From UBA4416 sp943362175 (GTDB lineage: Bacteria > Bacteroidota > Bacteroidia > B-17B0 > Aurantibacillaceae), in the NCBI GenBank assembly GCA_943362175.1, contig CALRIU020000001.1, positions 248,001 through 312,000 of the forward strand: DNA of 64,000 nucleotides. Reading direction: 5' to 3'. This document shows positions 23,162-32,935 of the stretch, one piece after another (position 1 is the stretch's first letter; the number at the start of each line of letters is the position of its first letter). The position numbers and the translations under genes are program-made. The notes under the pieces were generated by a model that saw nothing but the letters and a program-made list of their open reading frames with translations, made no database searches and had not been told where the DNA came from.

Positions 23162-24190
23162 ATGGATAACCGCCGTCATTTTTTAAAAGCCGCAGGCATT
23201 ATGGCCGCAGCAAGCTTGCTGTCACCAACTAACGTTCTGGCCACTGCCCTTCCTCCTCAGGCCGCCAAACTAAAGCCTCAGGCTTTAAAACCCGGCGATA
23301 CCATTGCCATCAGCTCCCCGGCCGGTGCTGTGTGGGATGCGGCGCAGGTAGAAACCTTTAGCAACATTCTGAAAGGCTTTGGTTTTAAAGTTGTCTTAGG
23401 AAAAACACTGAGTGAAAAATACGGCTACTTTGCCGGGACGGATGAGCTGAGAGCCGGTGAGCTTAATAGCTTGTTTGCAGATAAAAGCATCAAAGGCATT
23501 TTCTGTATGAAGGGTGGCTGGGGCTGTGCGCGGCTTTTAGATAAGCTGGATTTTGAGCTGATCAAACGGAATCCTAAGATACTCATAGGCTTTAGTGATA
23601 TTACCACCCTGCTGGTAGCGATCACGGCAAAGACAGGACTGGTGACCTTTCACGGGCCTGTCGGTAATTCCGGCTGGAATGCCTGGACCAGCTCCGTTTT
23701 CAAAAGCGTGGTGATGAACAACGATGGCTTGCCATTGTTCTCGAATCCTTCTACGGAAGAGCCTTTCGTAACCATCCATCCGGGCAAGGCCAGGGGAGAG
23801 CTAATCGGCGGGAACCTGACGGTAATAGCTTCGCTGATGGGAACGATGTACCTGCCGGATTGGAAAGGAAAGATCCTGTTCCTGGAGGAAGTGAAGGAAG
23901 AGCCTTACAGCATCGACCGCCTGCTTACGCAGCTAAAGCTCTGCGGTGTATTGGATGCCATCAGTGGTTTTGTATTCGGTAGATGCGCCAAATGCCTGGC
24001 GGAAGAGCCTCATAAAGCTTTTACCTTCCAGGAGGTACTGTCCCAACACCTCAAGCCTTTGGGCATTCCGGCTTTTTATGGAGCCATGATCGGCCACATC
24101 GAAAACAAGCTCACGGTTCCTTTGGAGATTCAGGCGGAAATAGACGCGGACCGGGGAAGTATTCAGCTCCTGGAAGCGGCTGTGGTGTGA
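23162..24190 (+). CDS. ldcA: Muramoyltetrapeptide LD-carboxypeptidase (peptidase S66), Tat-exported
   Basis: A 342-residue S66 peptidase that would remove the terminal D-Ala of the peptidoglycan tetrapeptide. The N-terminus NRRHFLKAAGIMAAASLL is a twin-arginine-like signal, so export folded through Tat is expected; a tatA gene lies 10 kb away. Catalytic-site segments are present: the nucleophile Ser in IGFSDITTLLVA, Glu in LFLEEVKEEPYSIDRLL and His in GAMIGHIENK, the expected Ser-Glu-His set of this family. The family also includes MccF-like microcin-resistance enzymes, so substrate is not certain. It lies 46 bases after the preceding gene, and its stop faces that of the SpoIIE phosphatase 18 bases away. 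Confidence 0.88.
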   Translation: MDNRRHFLKAAGIMAAASLLSPTNVLATALPPQAAKLKPQALKPGDTIAISSPAGAVWDAAQVETFSNILKGFGFKVVLGKTLSEKYGYFAGTDELRAGELNSLFADKSIKGIFCMKGGWGCARLLDKLDFELIKRNPKILIGFSDITTLLVAITAKTGLVTFHGPVGNSGWNAWTSSVFKSVVMNNDGLPLFSNPSTEEPFVTIHPGKARGELIGGNLTVIASLMGTMYLPDWKGKILFLEEVKEEPYSIDRLLTQLKLCGVLDAISGFVFGRCAKCLAEEPHKAFTFQEVLSQHLKPLGIPAFYGAMIGHIENKLTVPLEIQAEIDADRGSIQLLEAAVV

Positions 24191-24208
24191 AGATTACCTT
24201 ATTCGCCG

Positions 24209-26455
24209 CTAAACCCGGATGCCGATAATGCACACGTCGTCGATCTGCTCAAGTGAGCCGCGCCAATCCAGGAAGCTTTTTTCAAGCGTTAGTTCCTGTT
24301 CCTTTACCGGCTTTGCATGGATCGACAGCAGAAGATCTTCGAGTTGCTTGTACTTGAATTTTTTTCCTTTCGGCCCGCCGAACTGATCGGCAAATCCATC
24401 CGTGTACAGGTAGATGACGTCGTTCTTTTTGATGTCGAAGCGGTACGCTGTAAACGCATCCTGCTTTTCGCCTTTGCCAATAGGCATTTTATCGGCAGGC
24501 AGCTCGGTAAGTACACCGCCCGAAATCAATACCGGCGCATTATTGGCGGCGGCGTAGTACACGGTGTCCGACTTGTCTTCAAAGCAGAGAAGAATGGCGT
24601 CCATGCCATCCTGCCGCCCGTATTGCGCAATATTTTCGATGAGCCGCCGGCGCACATGATCAAACACCTCGTTGGGCTCTTTCATGTTTTTCTCATTGAT
24701 GGCCTCGTTCAGGTAAGTCATGTTGAGCAGGCTCATAAAAGCGCCCGGAACCCCATGCCCCGTACTATCGCATACAGCAAGGTAAAACCGGTTTTCTTTT
24801 TTGGTAGCCCAGTAGAAATCACCGCTGACAATATCCTTGGGCTGGAAGTATACGAAGCTGTCCGGGATGATCTCATTTACCAGGGAGTGGTTTGCCAGTA
24901 ATGTCCTCTGTATTTGCTCGGCGTAAAGGATGGAGTCGAGAATTTCCTTTTGCTTTTCCTCCACAATATCTTTCTGATGGGTGATCACAGCTTTCTGCTC
25001 CTCCAGCGTTTTATTTTTTGTTTCGATTTCCTGTTTCTGATGGTGAAGCAATGTATTGTCTTTTTGTTTGCGCTTGTATGCCCTCCAGCTTAGCACCAAC
25101 AACACAATAATCAGAAAAACGACGATGACACTCCCTATCAGCAAGGTATATTGCCGCTTGTTTTCAGCCGAAACCTTCTCCTTTTCCTTATTGGAAAGCT
25201 CCAGCTCCCGTTCTTTCCGGTCGAGCTGGTTAAAGGAATTTAAGGTGGCTACTTTGGTGTCAAAATCATCTGTAATGACCGAATCTTTGAGGTCATTGGC
25301 CTTTTCATAATACGATAATGCGTTCTGATAATCATGCATTCCCCGGTATATGTTCGACTTGCTCATATATGCCTTGCTCAAAGCCGTGGCGTCACTCATG
25401 TCTTTCAGCAGGCTTATGCCGCGGTCGGCATACAGCATGGCTGATTTGTATTGCCCCATTCCTTTATAGCAATCTGATTTTACCAGCAGCATGATACTGT
25501 ATGCATATACCCCCTGTGTTGTATCGGCATAGGATAAAGCCCGGTTAATCTCGTCCAGTGCTTCCTGGTAATGATGTAGAGTCAGGAAATAATTTGATTT
25601 GGTATGGTGCAGGCTCGAGTAATATTCTTGTTCATCCAGTTGGGCAGCGATGCTTTCCATCTCGCGGATATATGCTTCTGCAGCTTTCATGTGCTTAGTC
25701 TGCCGCGCAGAAATGGTGAGGTTATACACAACAATGCTCAATTGCCGGAGATTATCCGTGCGTTTAAAAATGCGGTAAGCATGCTGGTCGTATTCAAATC
25801 CTTGCTGATAGGCCCCCCGCTGATTATAAACGGTAGCCAGGTTCAGGTATAACTGACCCTCCTGGATGTCGTTCTTCAAAATTTTATTTAATTGCAGGGC
25901 TTTCCGGAACGTCTCTAAGGCCAGATCATAGAGCCCGGCTGATTTATAAGTTGCGCCGAGGTTATTCAAAACAGCGATTTCATTCTCCGTTTGTTTATAG
26001 TTCCTGGCATTGTCATAGGCTTTCGTATAATAGCTCAGAGCCATCGCAGGATCATCCATTTCATAATATACCGTTCCCAGATTGGCATATACGCCCGTCA
26101 GCCGGTCTTTCCGGTTCTGGGCAATCCGTATAGGTATAATGTCTTTGTATAGTTGAATGGCTTTGTCGGGCTCGTTACGCATCCGGTAAATAATACCCTG
26201 TGTGTTTTTTCCAACAACAATCCCTTCCGTATAATTGATGTGTTGCGACAAGCCGATGGCCTGCGCCACATATTTTTCCGACGAATCGACCGAATAGTCC
26301 AGGAACTGCCAGCTAAGCTCATTGATGTAGCTTGCCTTCAACGTGTCCTGGATATTCTTCTGCTTTAGCAGAATACGCACGCTATCTATTTCCCTCGATT
26401 GAGAAGAAAGCGCCATGGAAAAGATCATGAACACGAATGTGAGTATATAACGCAT
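24209..26455 (-). CDS. TPR-containing SpoIIE-type (PP2C) protein phosphatase
   Basis: A 748-residue protein with a signal peptide (about 1-20), about nine tetratricopeptide repeats (about 40-400), a coiled coil, one transmembrane helix (LLIGSVIVVFLIIVLLVLSW, near residue 440), another long coiled coil, and a cytoplasmic SpoIIE/RsbU phosphatase domain. The domain shows metal-site motifs DFYWATK, CDSTGHGVPGAFMS and YTDGFADQFGG. It would dephosphorylate Ser/Thr phosphoproteins such as anti-sigma antagonists in response to a periplasmic signal. No partner kinase or STAS protein lies beside it. The protein architecture closely parallels the TPR histidine kinase at 14.7 kb. Confidence 0.92.
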   Translation of the reverse strand: MRYILTFVFMIFSMALSSQSREIDSVRILLKQKNIQDTLKASYINELSWQFLDYSVDSSEKYVAQAIGLSQHINYTEGIVVGKNTQGIIYRMRNEPDKAIQLYKDIIPIRIAQNRKDRLTGVYANLGTVYYEMDDPAMALSYYTKAYDNARNYKQTENEIAVLNNLGATYKSAGLYDLALETFRKALQLNKILKNDIQEGQLYLNLATVYNQRGAYQQGFEYDQHAYRIFKRTDNLRQLSIVVYNLTISARQTKHMKAAEAYIREMESIAAQLDEQEYYSSLHHTKSNYFLTLHHYQEALDEINRALSYADTTQGVYAYSIMLLVKSDCYKGMGQYKSAMLYADRGISLLKDMSDATALSKAYMSKSNIYRGMHDYQNALSYYEKANDLKDSVITDDFDTKVATLNSFNQLDRKERELELSNKEKEKVSAENKRQYTLLIGSVIVVFLIIVLLVLSWRAYKRKQKDNTLLHHQKQEIETKNKTLEEQKAVITHQKDIVEEKQKEILDSILYAEQIQRTLLANHSLVNEIIPDSFVYFQPKDIVSGDFYWATKKENRFYLAVCDSTGHGVPGAFMSLLNMTYLNEAINEKNMKEPNEVFDHVRRRLIENIAQYGRQDGMDAILLCFEDKSDTVYYAAANNAPVLISGGVLTELPADKMPIGKGEKQDAFTAYRFDIKKNDVIYLYTDGFADQFGGPKGKKFKYKQLEDLLLSIHAKPVKEQELTLEKSFLDWRGSLEQIDDVCIIGIRV

Positions 26456-26582
26456 AATTAAAGATACAAAAGATCAGGCCGTCTGCAAAGCTTGTATTCC
26501 GATATTGTTCAGTCGTCTTTTCATCGCAGGGAGCTATTCCGCTGAAATCAGAAGTGATCCGATCCTGTGGTTATTGACAATA

Positions 26583-26613
26583 AAAAAAGCCTCTCATTGC
26601 TGAAAGGCTTTTA
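26583..26613 (-). terminator. Rho-independent terminator of gcvP
   Basis: On the minus strand AAAAGCCTTTCA pairs with TGAGAGGCTTTT around the loop GCAA, followed by a T run. It lies about 45 bases after the gcvP stop. Confidence 0.85.
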
Positions 26614-26655
26614 GTGGTGGCTAACCGGAGTCGGAGCCACCAACGTACTTATAAC

Positions 26656-29529
26656 TTATGCGCCCACCGGCTCTTCCATGTACGCTTCAATAGGAGCGCA
26701 GGAGCAAACCAGGTTCCGGTCGCCGTAAGCATTGTCCACGCGCGATACGCTTGGCCAGAACTTATTGTCGCGTACCCAGTTCAGCGGGTAAGCGGCTTTC
26801 TCACGGCTGTATGGCCTTTTCCAGTCATCGTTTACCACCAGCCTGCAGGTATGAGGTGCATGCTTGATCACGTTATCCGCTTTGTCGAATTTACCGTCCT
26901 CAATTTCCTGGATCTCTTTACGGATGCTGATCATTGCTTCGCAGAAACGGTCCAGCTCCGCTTTCGATTCCGATTCTGTTGGCTCCACCATCAGGGTGTT
27001 CACTACAGGGAAAGCTACCGTAGGTGCGTGGAAGCCATAGTCCATCAGGCGTTTGGCAATGTCCGCCACTTCTACGCCACTCGCCATTTTGAAATCGTTG
27101 CAGTCGAGGATCATCTCGTGCGCGCAACGGCCGTTCTTGCCGGTATACAGAATTTTATAATGATCTTTCAGAGTATCCTTCATGTAGTTGGCATTCAGGA
27201 TCGCCATCTCGGTTGCCTGTTTCAGGCCCTCGTTCCCCAGCATTTTGATATAGCCGTAAGAGATCAGCAGGATGAGCGCGCTGCCGTATGGAGCAGCCGA
27301 TACAGCCGTAATGCCTTTGTCGCCGGATGTATTGACGATGGTGTGAGACGGTAAGAAAGGCACCAGCTTTTCCACCACGCCGATAGGTCCCATGCCGGGA
27401 CCACCGCCGCCATGAGGAATCGCAAATGTTTTATGAAGGTTCAGGTGGCAAACATCGGCCCCGATATTGCCCGGAGACGTTAAGCCCACCTGTGCATTCA
27501 TATTGGCACCGTCCATGTATACCAGGCCACCGTTATCGTGGATCAGCTTGGTGATGTCCATAATAGATTCTTCATATACGCCGAATGTCGATGGATAAGT
27601 CACCATCAGGCAGGACAGGTTGTCTTTGTGTTTTTCCGCTTTTTCTTTCAGGTCGGCAAAGTCGATGTTTCCTTTCTCATCACATTTCGTGACCACGATC
27701 TGCATTCCGGCCATCGCAGCAGAAGCCGGGTTGGTGCCGTGTGCCGACGAAGGGATCAATGCGACATTCCTGTTGGCATTGCCATTGGCAATATGGTAAG
27801 CGCGGATCACCATCAGGCCCGCATACTCGCCCTGAGCTCCGGAGTTTGGCTGGAAGCTCATGCGTGCGAAGCCTGTAATCTCTGATAAATCCTTATTCAA
27901 TTGCTCGATCAGCTCCGCATAACCCTGTGCCTGTTCAACAGGAACAAAAGGGTGGATGCTGGCAAACTCTGGCCACGTGATAGGAAGCAGTTCCGAAGCC
28001 GCATTCAGCTTCATGGTGCAGGACCCCAGGGAGATCATGGAATGCACCAAAGAAAAATCCTTGTTCTCCAGTCGCTTGATGTAACGCATCATGTCGCTTT
28101 CGCTGTGGTGCGTATTGAATACCGGGTGCGTTAAGTAAGACGATTTACGTTCGGCAAATGTCCCTTTTACTAAATTTTGCGCCGCTACAGGAACTGCACT
28201 TACGGAAGCCCCAATAGCCTCTGCAAATACAGACAGAATATCGTTTACATCGTTTTCCTCTACCGTTTGGTCTAAAGAAAGTACCACGTGTTTATCGTCG
28301 ATGTAGCGGAAGTTAATCTCCTTCGCTTCTGCCAGGGCGCGTACTTTTTTAGCGTCGGCTTCCACCACGATGGTGTCGAAGAATAATTGGGTGTTGATCG
28401 TGTAACCCAGTTTTTTTAATTCGGAAGCCACAAAAGCAGTCGCACGGTGTACGCTTTCCGCAATGGCTTTGATACCTTCCTGCCCGTGGTACACGGCATA
28501 CATGCTCGCCATAATGGCCAGCAGTGCCTGTGCCGTACAAATATTGGAGGTTGCTTTATCGCGCTTGATATGTTGCTCGCGGGTTTGCAGAGCCATGCGT
28601 AGCGCCTGGTTTCCTTCAGCATCGATGGACACGCCGATGATCCGTCCCGGGATCAAACGCTTATAATCTTCGCGGCAGGCAAAGAACGCTGCGTGAGGTC
28701 CGCCGTATCCCAATGGTACGCCGAAACGCTGGGAATTGCCAACCACGCAGTCGGCACCCCATTCGCCCGGAGGCGTTAGCAAAGCAAGGGCTAAAAGGTC
28801 CGTGGCAACCACCACCTGAATGTCTTTGGATTTGGCTCCTTCCACAAAAGCTTTGTAATCCGACACTTCCCCGTTAATATCAGGATACTGTATTAAGGCC
28901 CCGAAGAAAGAATCGTCCAGGCTTGTGGTGTTCACAGCTCCAATCACCAGCTCAATACCGTAAGGCACCGCGCGGGTTTTCACCACGTCAATCGTTTGCG
29001 GGAAGCAGGTGTTGCTCACAAAAAATTTATTGGCATTGTTCTTTACCTTGTCTTTGCTGCGGTTGCTGTAAAACATGAATAAAGCTTCCGCCGCCGCCGT
29101 CGCCTCATCCAGTAAAGAGGCATTGGCAATCGGCATTGCCGTGAGGTCCATCACCATGGTCTGGAAGTTCAGAATCGCCTCCAAGCGGCCCTGTGCAATT
29201 TCTGCCTGGTAAGGTGTGTAAGCTGTATACCAACCCGGATTTTCGAGTACGTTGCGCTGGATCACAGCCGGTAAAATAGTGTTATAATAACCCAGGCCGA
29301 TGTATGAACGGAATACCTTGTTTTTTTTGCCCAAAGCTTTCAGATGTTTGCTGTACTGAAACTCGCTCATGGCAGGAGCTACACGAAGAGGCTGCTTCAG
29401 GCGGATGTTCGGTGGAACGGTCTGGCTGATCAGTTCATCAACAGAAGAAACGCCGATCTTTGCCAGCATCTGTTGTACTTCATGTTCGCGGGGTCCGTTA
29501 TGACGGGAAACGAATTTATCTGTGGTCAT
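26656..29529 (-). CDS. gcvP: Glycine dehydrogenase (decarboxylating), P-protein
   Basis: A 957-residue one-chain P-protein of the glycine cleavage system, decarboxylating glycine and passing the aminomethyl group to the H-protein lipoamide. The start MTTDKFVSRHNGPRE is typical (F..RH.GP). The pyridoxal-phosphate Lys is Lys700 in HLNLHKTFAIPHGGGGPG. The two halves of the alpha2-like chain are both complete, and the length matches bacterial one-chain enzymes. The gene stands alone, with no gcvT or gcvH in the window. A terminator follows. No glycine riboswitch is visible upstream; only a weak TAATTTTA element lies about 35 bases before the start. Confidence 0.97.
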   Translation of the reverse strand: MTTDKFVSRHNGPREHEVQQMLAKIGVSSVDELISQTVPPNIRLKQPLRVAPAMSEFQYSKHLKALGKKNKVFRSYIGLGYYNTILPAVIQRNVLENPGWYTAYTPYQAEIAQGRLEAILNFQTMVMDLTAMPIANASLLDEATAAAEALFMFYSNRSKDKVKNNANKFFVSNTCFPQTIDVVKTRAVPYGIELVIGAVNTTSLDDSFFGALIQYPDINGEVSDYKAFVEGAKSKDIQVVVATDLLALALLTPPGEWGADCVVGNSQRFGVPLGYGGPHAAFFACREDYKRLIPGRIIGVSIDAEGNQALRMALQTREQHIKRDKATSNICTAQALLAIMASMYAVYHGQEGIKAIAESVHRATAFVASELKKLGYTINTQLFFDTIVVEADAKKVRALAEAKEINFRYIDDKHVVLSLDQTVEENDVNDILSVFAEAIGASVSAVPVAAQNLVKGTFAERKSSYLTHPVFNTHHSESDMMRYIKRLENKDFSLVHSMISLGSCTMKLNAASELLPITWPEFASIHPFVPVEQAQGYAELIEQLNKDLSEITGFARMSFQPNSGAQGEYAGLMVIRAYHIANGNANRNVALIPSSAHGTNPASAAMAGMQIVVTKCDEKGNIDFADLKEKAEKHKDNLSCLMVTYPSTFGVYEESIMDITKLIHDNGGLVYMDGANMNAQVGLTSPGNIGADVCHLNLHKTFAIPHGGGGPGMGPIGVVEKLVPFLPSHTIVNTSGDKGITAVSAAPYGSALILLISYGYIKMLGNEGLKQATEMAILNANYMKDTLKDHYKILYTGKNGRCAHEMILDCNDFKMASGVEVADIAKRLMDYGFHAPTVAFPVVNTLMVEPTESESKAELDRFCEAMISIRKEIQEIEDGKFDKADNVIKHAPHTCRLVVNDDWKRPYSREKAAYPLNWVRDNKFWPSVSRVDNAYGDRNLVCSCAPIEAYMEEPVGA

Positions 29530-29744
29530 ATTTAATTTTTATAAGATGCTAAAATTAAGAAATTTAGGTCTAGTGTATAACGTAATTTTTGAACAGATGT
29601 TTATAAGATCGGTCGATGATTTGAGGCTGTTTGTGGGCGCGTAACGGATGACTGCGGGAAGTGTTAGGAAGCCTGCCTCCGTTTTCCGTTACATCATCCC
29701 GACCAGGGGTGTTCCCCTCTTTACAGAAAGTCATTGCGCGTAAA

Positions 29745-30174
29745 AGGTATAATACACCCAAACCCGGCAAGGGGCCGGCTGTCCATGCAGTGGTAAACGA
29801 TACGCTGTCGCCTTTTTGTAGATATGATGACTTTGAAATACTTTCGATGAGCCCATCCTTATAAAACAGGCATTCTTCCGGGAAATATCCTGCGCTGGAA
29901 ATTCGGTAACATCCAGTTGCCGGACAGCAATAGCAATGAGCCCGGCAGCCAAGGCCACATCCAGTACCGGATCCCGCAAAAAGCAAACAACGCCCTGGGC
30001 ACGGAAATCAAAAACACCGCCTATATTTATTTTGATTTCAACGATCCCGTGGCCACCAATACCATGCTTAATACCATTTGGGCGCCAACGGTAGGTGAAA
30101 ATGAGCAGGCAAGCCACATGAGTGTTACGATGAGCGTGGTTGTAAAAGCTGGGCATGAAATTGTGGGAAAGTAG
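29745..30174 (+). pseudogene. Frameshifted remnant of a T9SS-type surface protein (C-terminal beta domain)
   Basis: Two frames read together give a conserved domain found near the C-terminus of large Bacteroidota surface proteins. Frame one (29745-29850) gives PGKGPAVHAVVNDTLSPF and FEILSM; after a shift near 29850 the next frame gives HPYKTGILPGNILRWKFGN, LPDSNSNEPGSQGHIQYRI and IKNTAYIYFDFNDPVATNT. These match the usual order VxDTLxP, LPDSxxNEPxSxG and IxNTAxIYFDxNxP. A second small disruption near 29815 is likely. There is no start, no signal peptide and no sorting domain, and the overlapping minus-strand ORFs are unrecognisable. It is probably a decayed gene fragment. Confidence 0.75.
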
Positions 30175-30193
30175 CCCTGACCGGATATTCCGC

Positions 30194-30757
30194 TTACTCC
30201 CGTTGTCCGGCAGTGATAGGCTGGCCGGCTTTTTTATTAACGGCATAATCGTGCAGGGTCACAGCACCACTATCCGAGAGGCTGATCCTGGCCCAGCCGT
30301 AGCATAAGCCCAGCGAGGTATGAAGGCGGAGCCCCACATAGCCCTTAAGGCGACCGGCGCCCCAGAAACCATCCTCTTTTCCGGAAGGGAGGCTTGTCAG
30401 CTTCAGGAGCATACTATTTACCCAGTTTACTCCTGAAAATACAGGAGAGCCTTCTTCCAATAAATAGGTTTGCCCGGCATTGGTATATCCGTAGCTCACC
30501 CCGTCATTTGTCCAGGAAGCAATTTCAATCTGTTTTGAACCTAGCCCGTACGCGTAAAATGCCCTTTCTCCGACAAGGGTTAAATCCCATTTCCCGTCTT
30601 TGTCGATGTCAAAGAACATGCGTTGCTCTCTGTTTACAGTCGTGTCTTTCATGTTGCTGTACATAATGTCGGCAAGTTCGGGTGTTTGGGCCTTTTTTTT
30701 GTTACAGGAGCCAAGCAGGCAAAACGATAGGCTCCAAAAGGCAATAGCATGTTTCAT
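30194..30757 (-). CDS. Putative lipoprotein of unknown function
   Basis: A 187-residue protein with a lipoprotein signal (lipobox LLGSC, cysteine at residue 18) followed by Lys residues. The mature part contains FFDIDKDGKWDLTLVG, resembling a calcium-binding FG-GAP or dockerin-like loop (D-D-G-D pattern), followed by beta-rich sequence. A long Gly/Leu-rich C-terminal half (GAGRLKGYVGLRLHTSLG) suggests a beta-sandwich that ends by residue 187. No family is recognised. It converges on the remnant at 29.7-30.2 kb, with about 20 bases between. Confidence 0.7.
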   Translation of the reverse strand: MKHAIAFWSLSFCLLGSCNKKKAQTPELADIMYSNMKDTTVNREQRMFFDIDKDGKWDLTLVGERAFYAYGLGSKQIEIASWTNDGVSYGYTNAGQTYLLEEGSPVFSGVNWVNSMLLKLTSLPSGKEDGFWGAGRLKGYVGLRLHTSLGLCYGWARISLSDSGAVTLHDYAVNKKAGQPITAGQRE

Positions 30758-30838
30758 ATTAGCATTGGGGATGCTGGTGAAGGGATGCTCTAAAATAAAA
30801 CATTATCACCACGAAACATAACCCTTTAACAAGTTCTC

Positions 30839-30866
30839 ACAAAAAAAGGAGCCCTAAAGCTCCTTC
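30839..30866 (-). terminator. Rho-independent terminator of the tatA-PPIase operon
   Basis: On the minus strand AAGGAGC pairs with GCTCCTT around TTTAGG, followed by seven T residues. It sits about 25 bases after the last gene of the operon. Confidence 0.85.
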
Positions 30867-30890
30867 TCTTACTATTTATCTATACAATTC

Positions 30891-31958
30891 TTAGTTGACT
30901 TTGATGAGCTCCACATCGAACACCAGCCAGGCATTCGGAGGGATGACGCCACCGGCACCATTAGCGCCGTAACCCAATTCCGAAGGAATAATCAGCTTGG
31001 TTTTACCGCCTTCTTTCATCAGCTGTAAGCCTTCTGTCCAGCCCGGAATTACCTGGTTCAGCGGGAAGGTAGCCGGCTGTCCACGATCAACTGAGCTATC
31101 GAATTTAGTGCCGTCCAGTAAATAGCCGGTATAGTGTACCGTTACCTGGTCGGTAGCTACAGGCGCTTTTCCTGTTCCTTCTTTCTCAGTGATGTAACGT
31201 AAGCCGCTGGCTGTTTTCTGAGCGCCACCGTAGGTTTCGTTCAGGGTTTTCTCCATCGCTTCTTTTGCTGCTTTGGCTTTGGCCTCTGCCTTTGCACCTG
31301 CATTAGTCTTTTCAAATTCAAAGGTTTTGGCAGCGTCGAATGCTTCCGCTTCTTTTCCTTTTCTCAGGATGAGCACATGCGCAATGCTGTCGTTTCCTAC
31401 AATTTTGTTTACCACATCCATGCCTTCTACCACATTACCGAATACGGTATGTTTTCCGTCGAGCCAATCGGTTTTCACGTGTGTAATGAAAAACTGGCTG
31501 CCGTTGGTGCCTGGTCCGGCATTGGCCATCGATAAAATGCCAGGTCCTGTATGTTTTAACGTCGGGTCGATCTCGTCAGGGAAGTTGTAGCCCGGTCCGC
31601 CGGTACCATTTCCCAAGGGGCATCCGCCCTGGATCATGAAGTTAGGAATCACGCGGTGAAATTTCAGTCCGTCGTAGTACGGCACACCTTCCGCTTTCAT
31701 GTTGTTTTTAATTGTTCCCTCTGCCAGGCCCACAAAGTTGGCTACAGTCATCGGTGTTTTTTTATACTCTAAATTGCAATAGATATTGCCTTTTGAGGTT
31801 TCAAATTTGGCATAGATGCCATCAGGCTGCTTGCTTAAAAATTCTTTATCCATTTTACTCAGTTTTGCTTTTTTCGGTTTTTTGGGTTTATCAGGGTTTG
31901 CTGCAAAGCCGGTTACAGCAAACAGGGCACATAAAGACGCCAGAATGATTTTTTTCAT
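30891..31958 (-). CDS. Bifunctional peptidyl-prolyl isomerase: cyclophilin-FKBP fusion, secreted
   Basis: A 355-residue exported folding factor. After a signal peptide (about 1-19, ending FAA) and a Lys-rich linker comes a cyclophilin domain (about 45-195) with FHRVIPNFMIQGGCP and NGSQFFITH, the catalytic and substrate residues of that family. A coiled, Ala/Lys-rich linker (about 205-245) joins an FKBP domain (about 255-355) with VTVHYTGYLLDGTKFDSS and FPLNQVIPGWTEGLQLM. Both catalytic regions appear intact, so both can isomerise prolyl bonds. It is the last gene of the operon, 43 bases after the FKBP lipoprotein and followed by a terminator. No lipobox is seen, so it is likely soluble in the periplasm. 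Confidence 0.93.
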   Translation of the reverse strand: MKKIILASLCALFAVTGFAANPDKPKKPKKAKLSKMDKEFLSKQPDGIYAKFETSKGNIYCNLEYKKTPMTVANFVGLAEGTIKNNMKAEGVPYYDGLKFHRVIPNFMIQGGCPLGNGTGGPGYNFPDEIDPTLKHTGPGILSMANAGPGTNGSQFFITHVKTDWLDGKHTVFGNVVEGMDVVNKIVGNDSIAHVLILRKGKEAEAFDAAKTFEFEKTNAGAKAEAKAKAAKEAMEKTLNETYGGAQKTASGLRYITEKEGTGKAPVATDQVTVHYTGYLLDGTKFDSSVDRGQPATFPLNQVIPGWTEGLQLMKEGGKTKLIIPSELGYGANGAGGVIPPNAWLVFDVELIKVN

Positions 31959-32001
31959 GACTTGGTGGTTTATGATGAATGAATAATCTTCCGTTTATGA
32001 A

Positions 32002-32928
32002 TTATTGACCGGGCATTTGAGGCGCTGCAGGAGCCGCTTCAAAGCTTACCAGTTCCACTTCAAATACCAGTGGAGAGAAAGGAGGAATCACGCCGCCAGC
32101 ACCTCTTGCACCATACCCGATAGCAGAAGGAAGAACGATCTTGGCGGTACCGCCTTTAGCCATCAGCTGGATCGCCTCATCCCATCCCGGAATTACTTGT
32201 CCTTGTCCTAAGATAAATTTGAAAGGCTCAGGTCTGCCGTAAGAGGAGTCGAACTCTTTACCATCCAGCAGCATGCCTTTGTATTGCACGGTCACAATAT
32301 CTCCTGGCTTAGGATTAGCACCTTTTCCTTTTTTGGTTTCAATATAGTAAAGACCGCTTGCTGTTGGAGCTACGGTAATTTTGTTGTCGGCAATGTATTT
32401 TTCGAGGATCGGTTTTTCCTCTTCTGCCATCTTCGCCATGCGGTCTTCCTGCTCTTTCTGGTTTTTGTCGAGTTCCGCTTTGGTTTTGATCTCTACCAGC
32501 TTCAGGTTCACTTTAATGAAGTCGCCCGGCTTTACGTATGGCGGAAGCGCCGTCATCTGGTTGGTTTTCAGGAAAAATGAATCGGCGTTAACCATGAACG
32601 AAGCACTGTCGTTTACGCTCATCATCATGAGGGCATCTTCAATACTTCCCACGAAAGACGATTTCGGCATAATGAACTTGGTGATGCCGGTACCATCCTG
32701 GCTTACCTGTGAAGAGTTGACCAATACAGAATCTTTCGGGTGAAGGGTAAATACATATTTGAAGCTCACACCATCACCGATCTGTGGCTTTGTGCCATTC
32801 TCGTCGTGGTTGAAAAACTGGTAGTGTAAACCGTTTTCGGCTTTGGTATAGCCTTCGAAATCTGACTTGTTACAGGAGGCAAGACCTGCAAGCGCGGCAG
32901 CACTTAATACAATTAAGGTTTTGTTCAT
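32002..32928 (-). CDS. FKBP-type peptidyl-prolyl isomerase lipoprotein (two FKBP-like halves)
   Basis: A 308-residue lipoprotein: signal with lipobox LASC (cysteine at residue 19). The N-terminal half (about 30-155) follows the FKBP fold but lacks the usual catalytic signatures. The C-terminal half (about 190-297) is a canonical FKBP with VTVQYKGMLLDGKEFDSSY, GQVIPGWDEAIQLM and IGYGARGAGGVIPP. A charged, coiled region joins them. The end is Ala/Pro/Met-rich. It follows the next FKBP gene by 7 bases, so they are cotranscribed. It would be a membrane-tethered periplasmic folding factor. Confidence 0.92.
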   Translation of the reverse strand: MNKTLIVLSAAALAGLASCNKSDFEGYTKAENGLHYQFFNHDENGTKPQIGDGVSFKYVFTLHPKDSVLVNSSQVSQDGTGITKFIMPKSSFVGSIEDALMMMSVNDSASFMVNADSFFLKTNQMTALPPYVKPGDFIKVNLKLVEIKTKAELDKNQKEQEDRMAKMAEEEKPILEKYIADNKITVAPTASGLYYIETKKGKGANPKPGDIVTVQYKGMLLDGKEFDSSYGRPEPFKFILGQGQVIPGWDEAIQLMAKGGTAKIVLPSAIGYGARGAGGVIPPFSPLVFEVELVSFEAAPAAPQMPGQ

Positions 32929-32935
32929 TGGTTGT

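Noticed and set aside
29530..29744. Glycine riboswitch upstream of gcvP
   Set aside because: No tandem aptamer-like GGAGAG...  pattern is found before the start codon.
29570..30246. Two minus-strand ORFs of 138 and 171 codons
   Set aside because: They overlap the frameshifted plus-strand remnant and show no recognisable motif.
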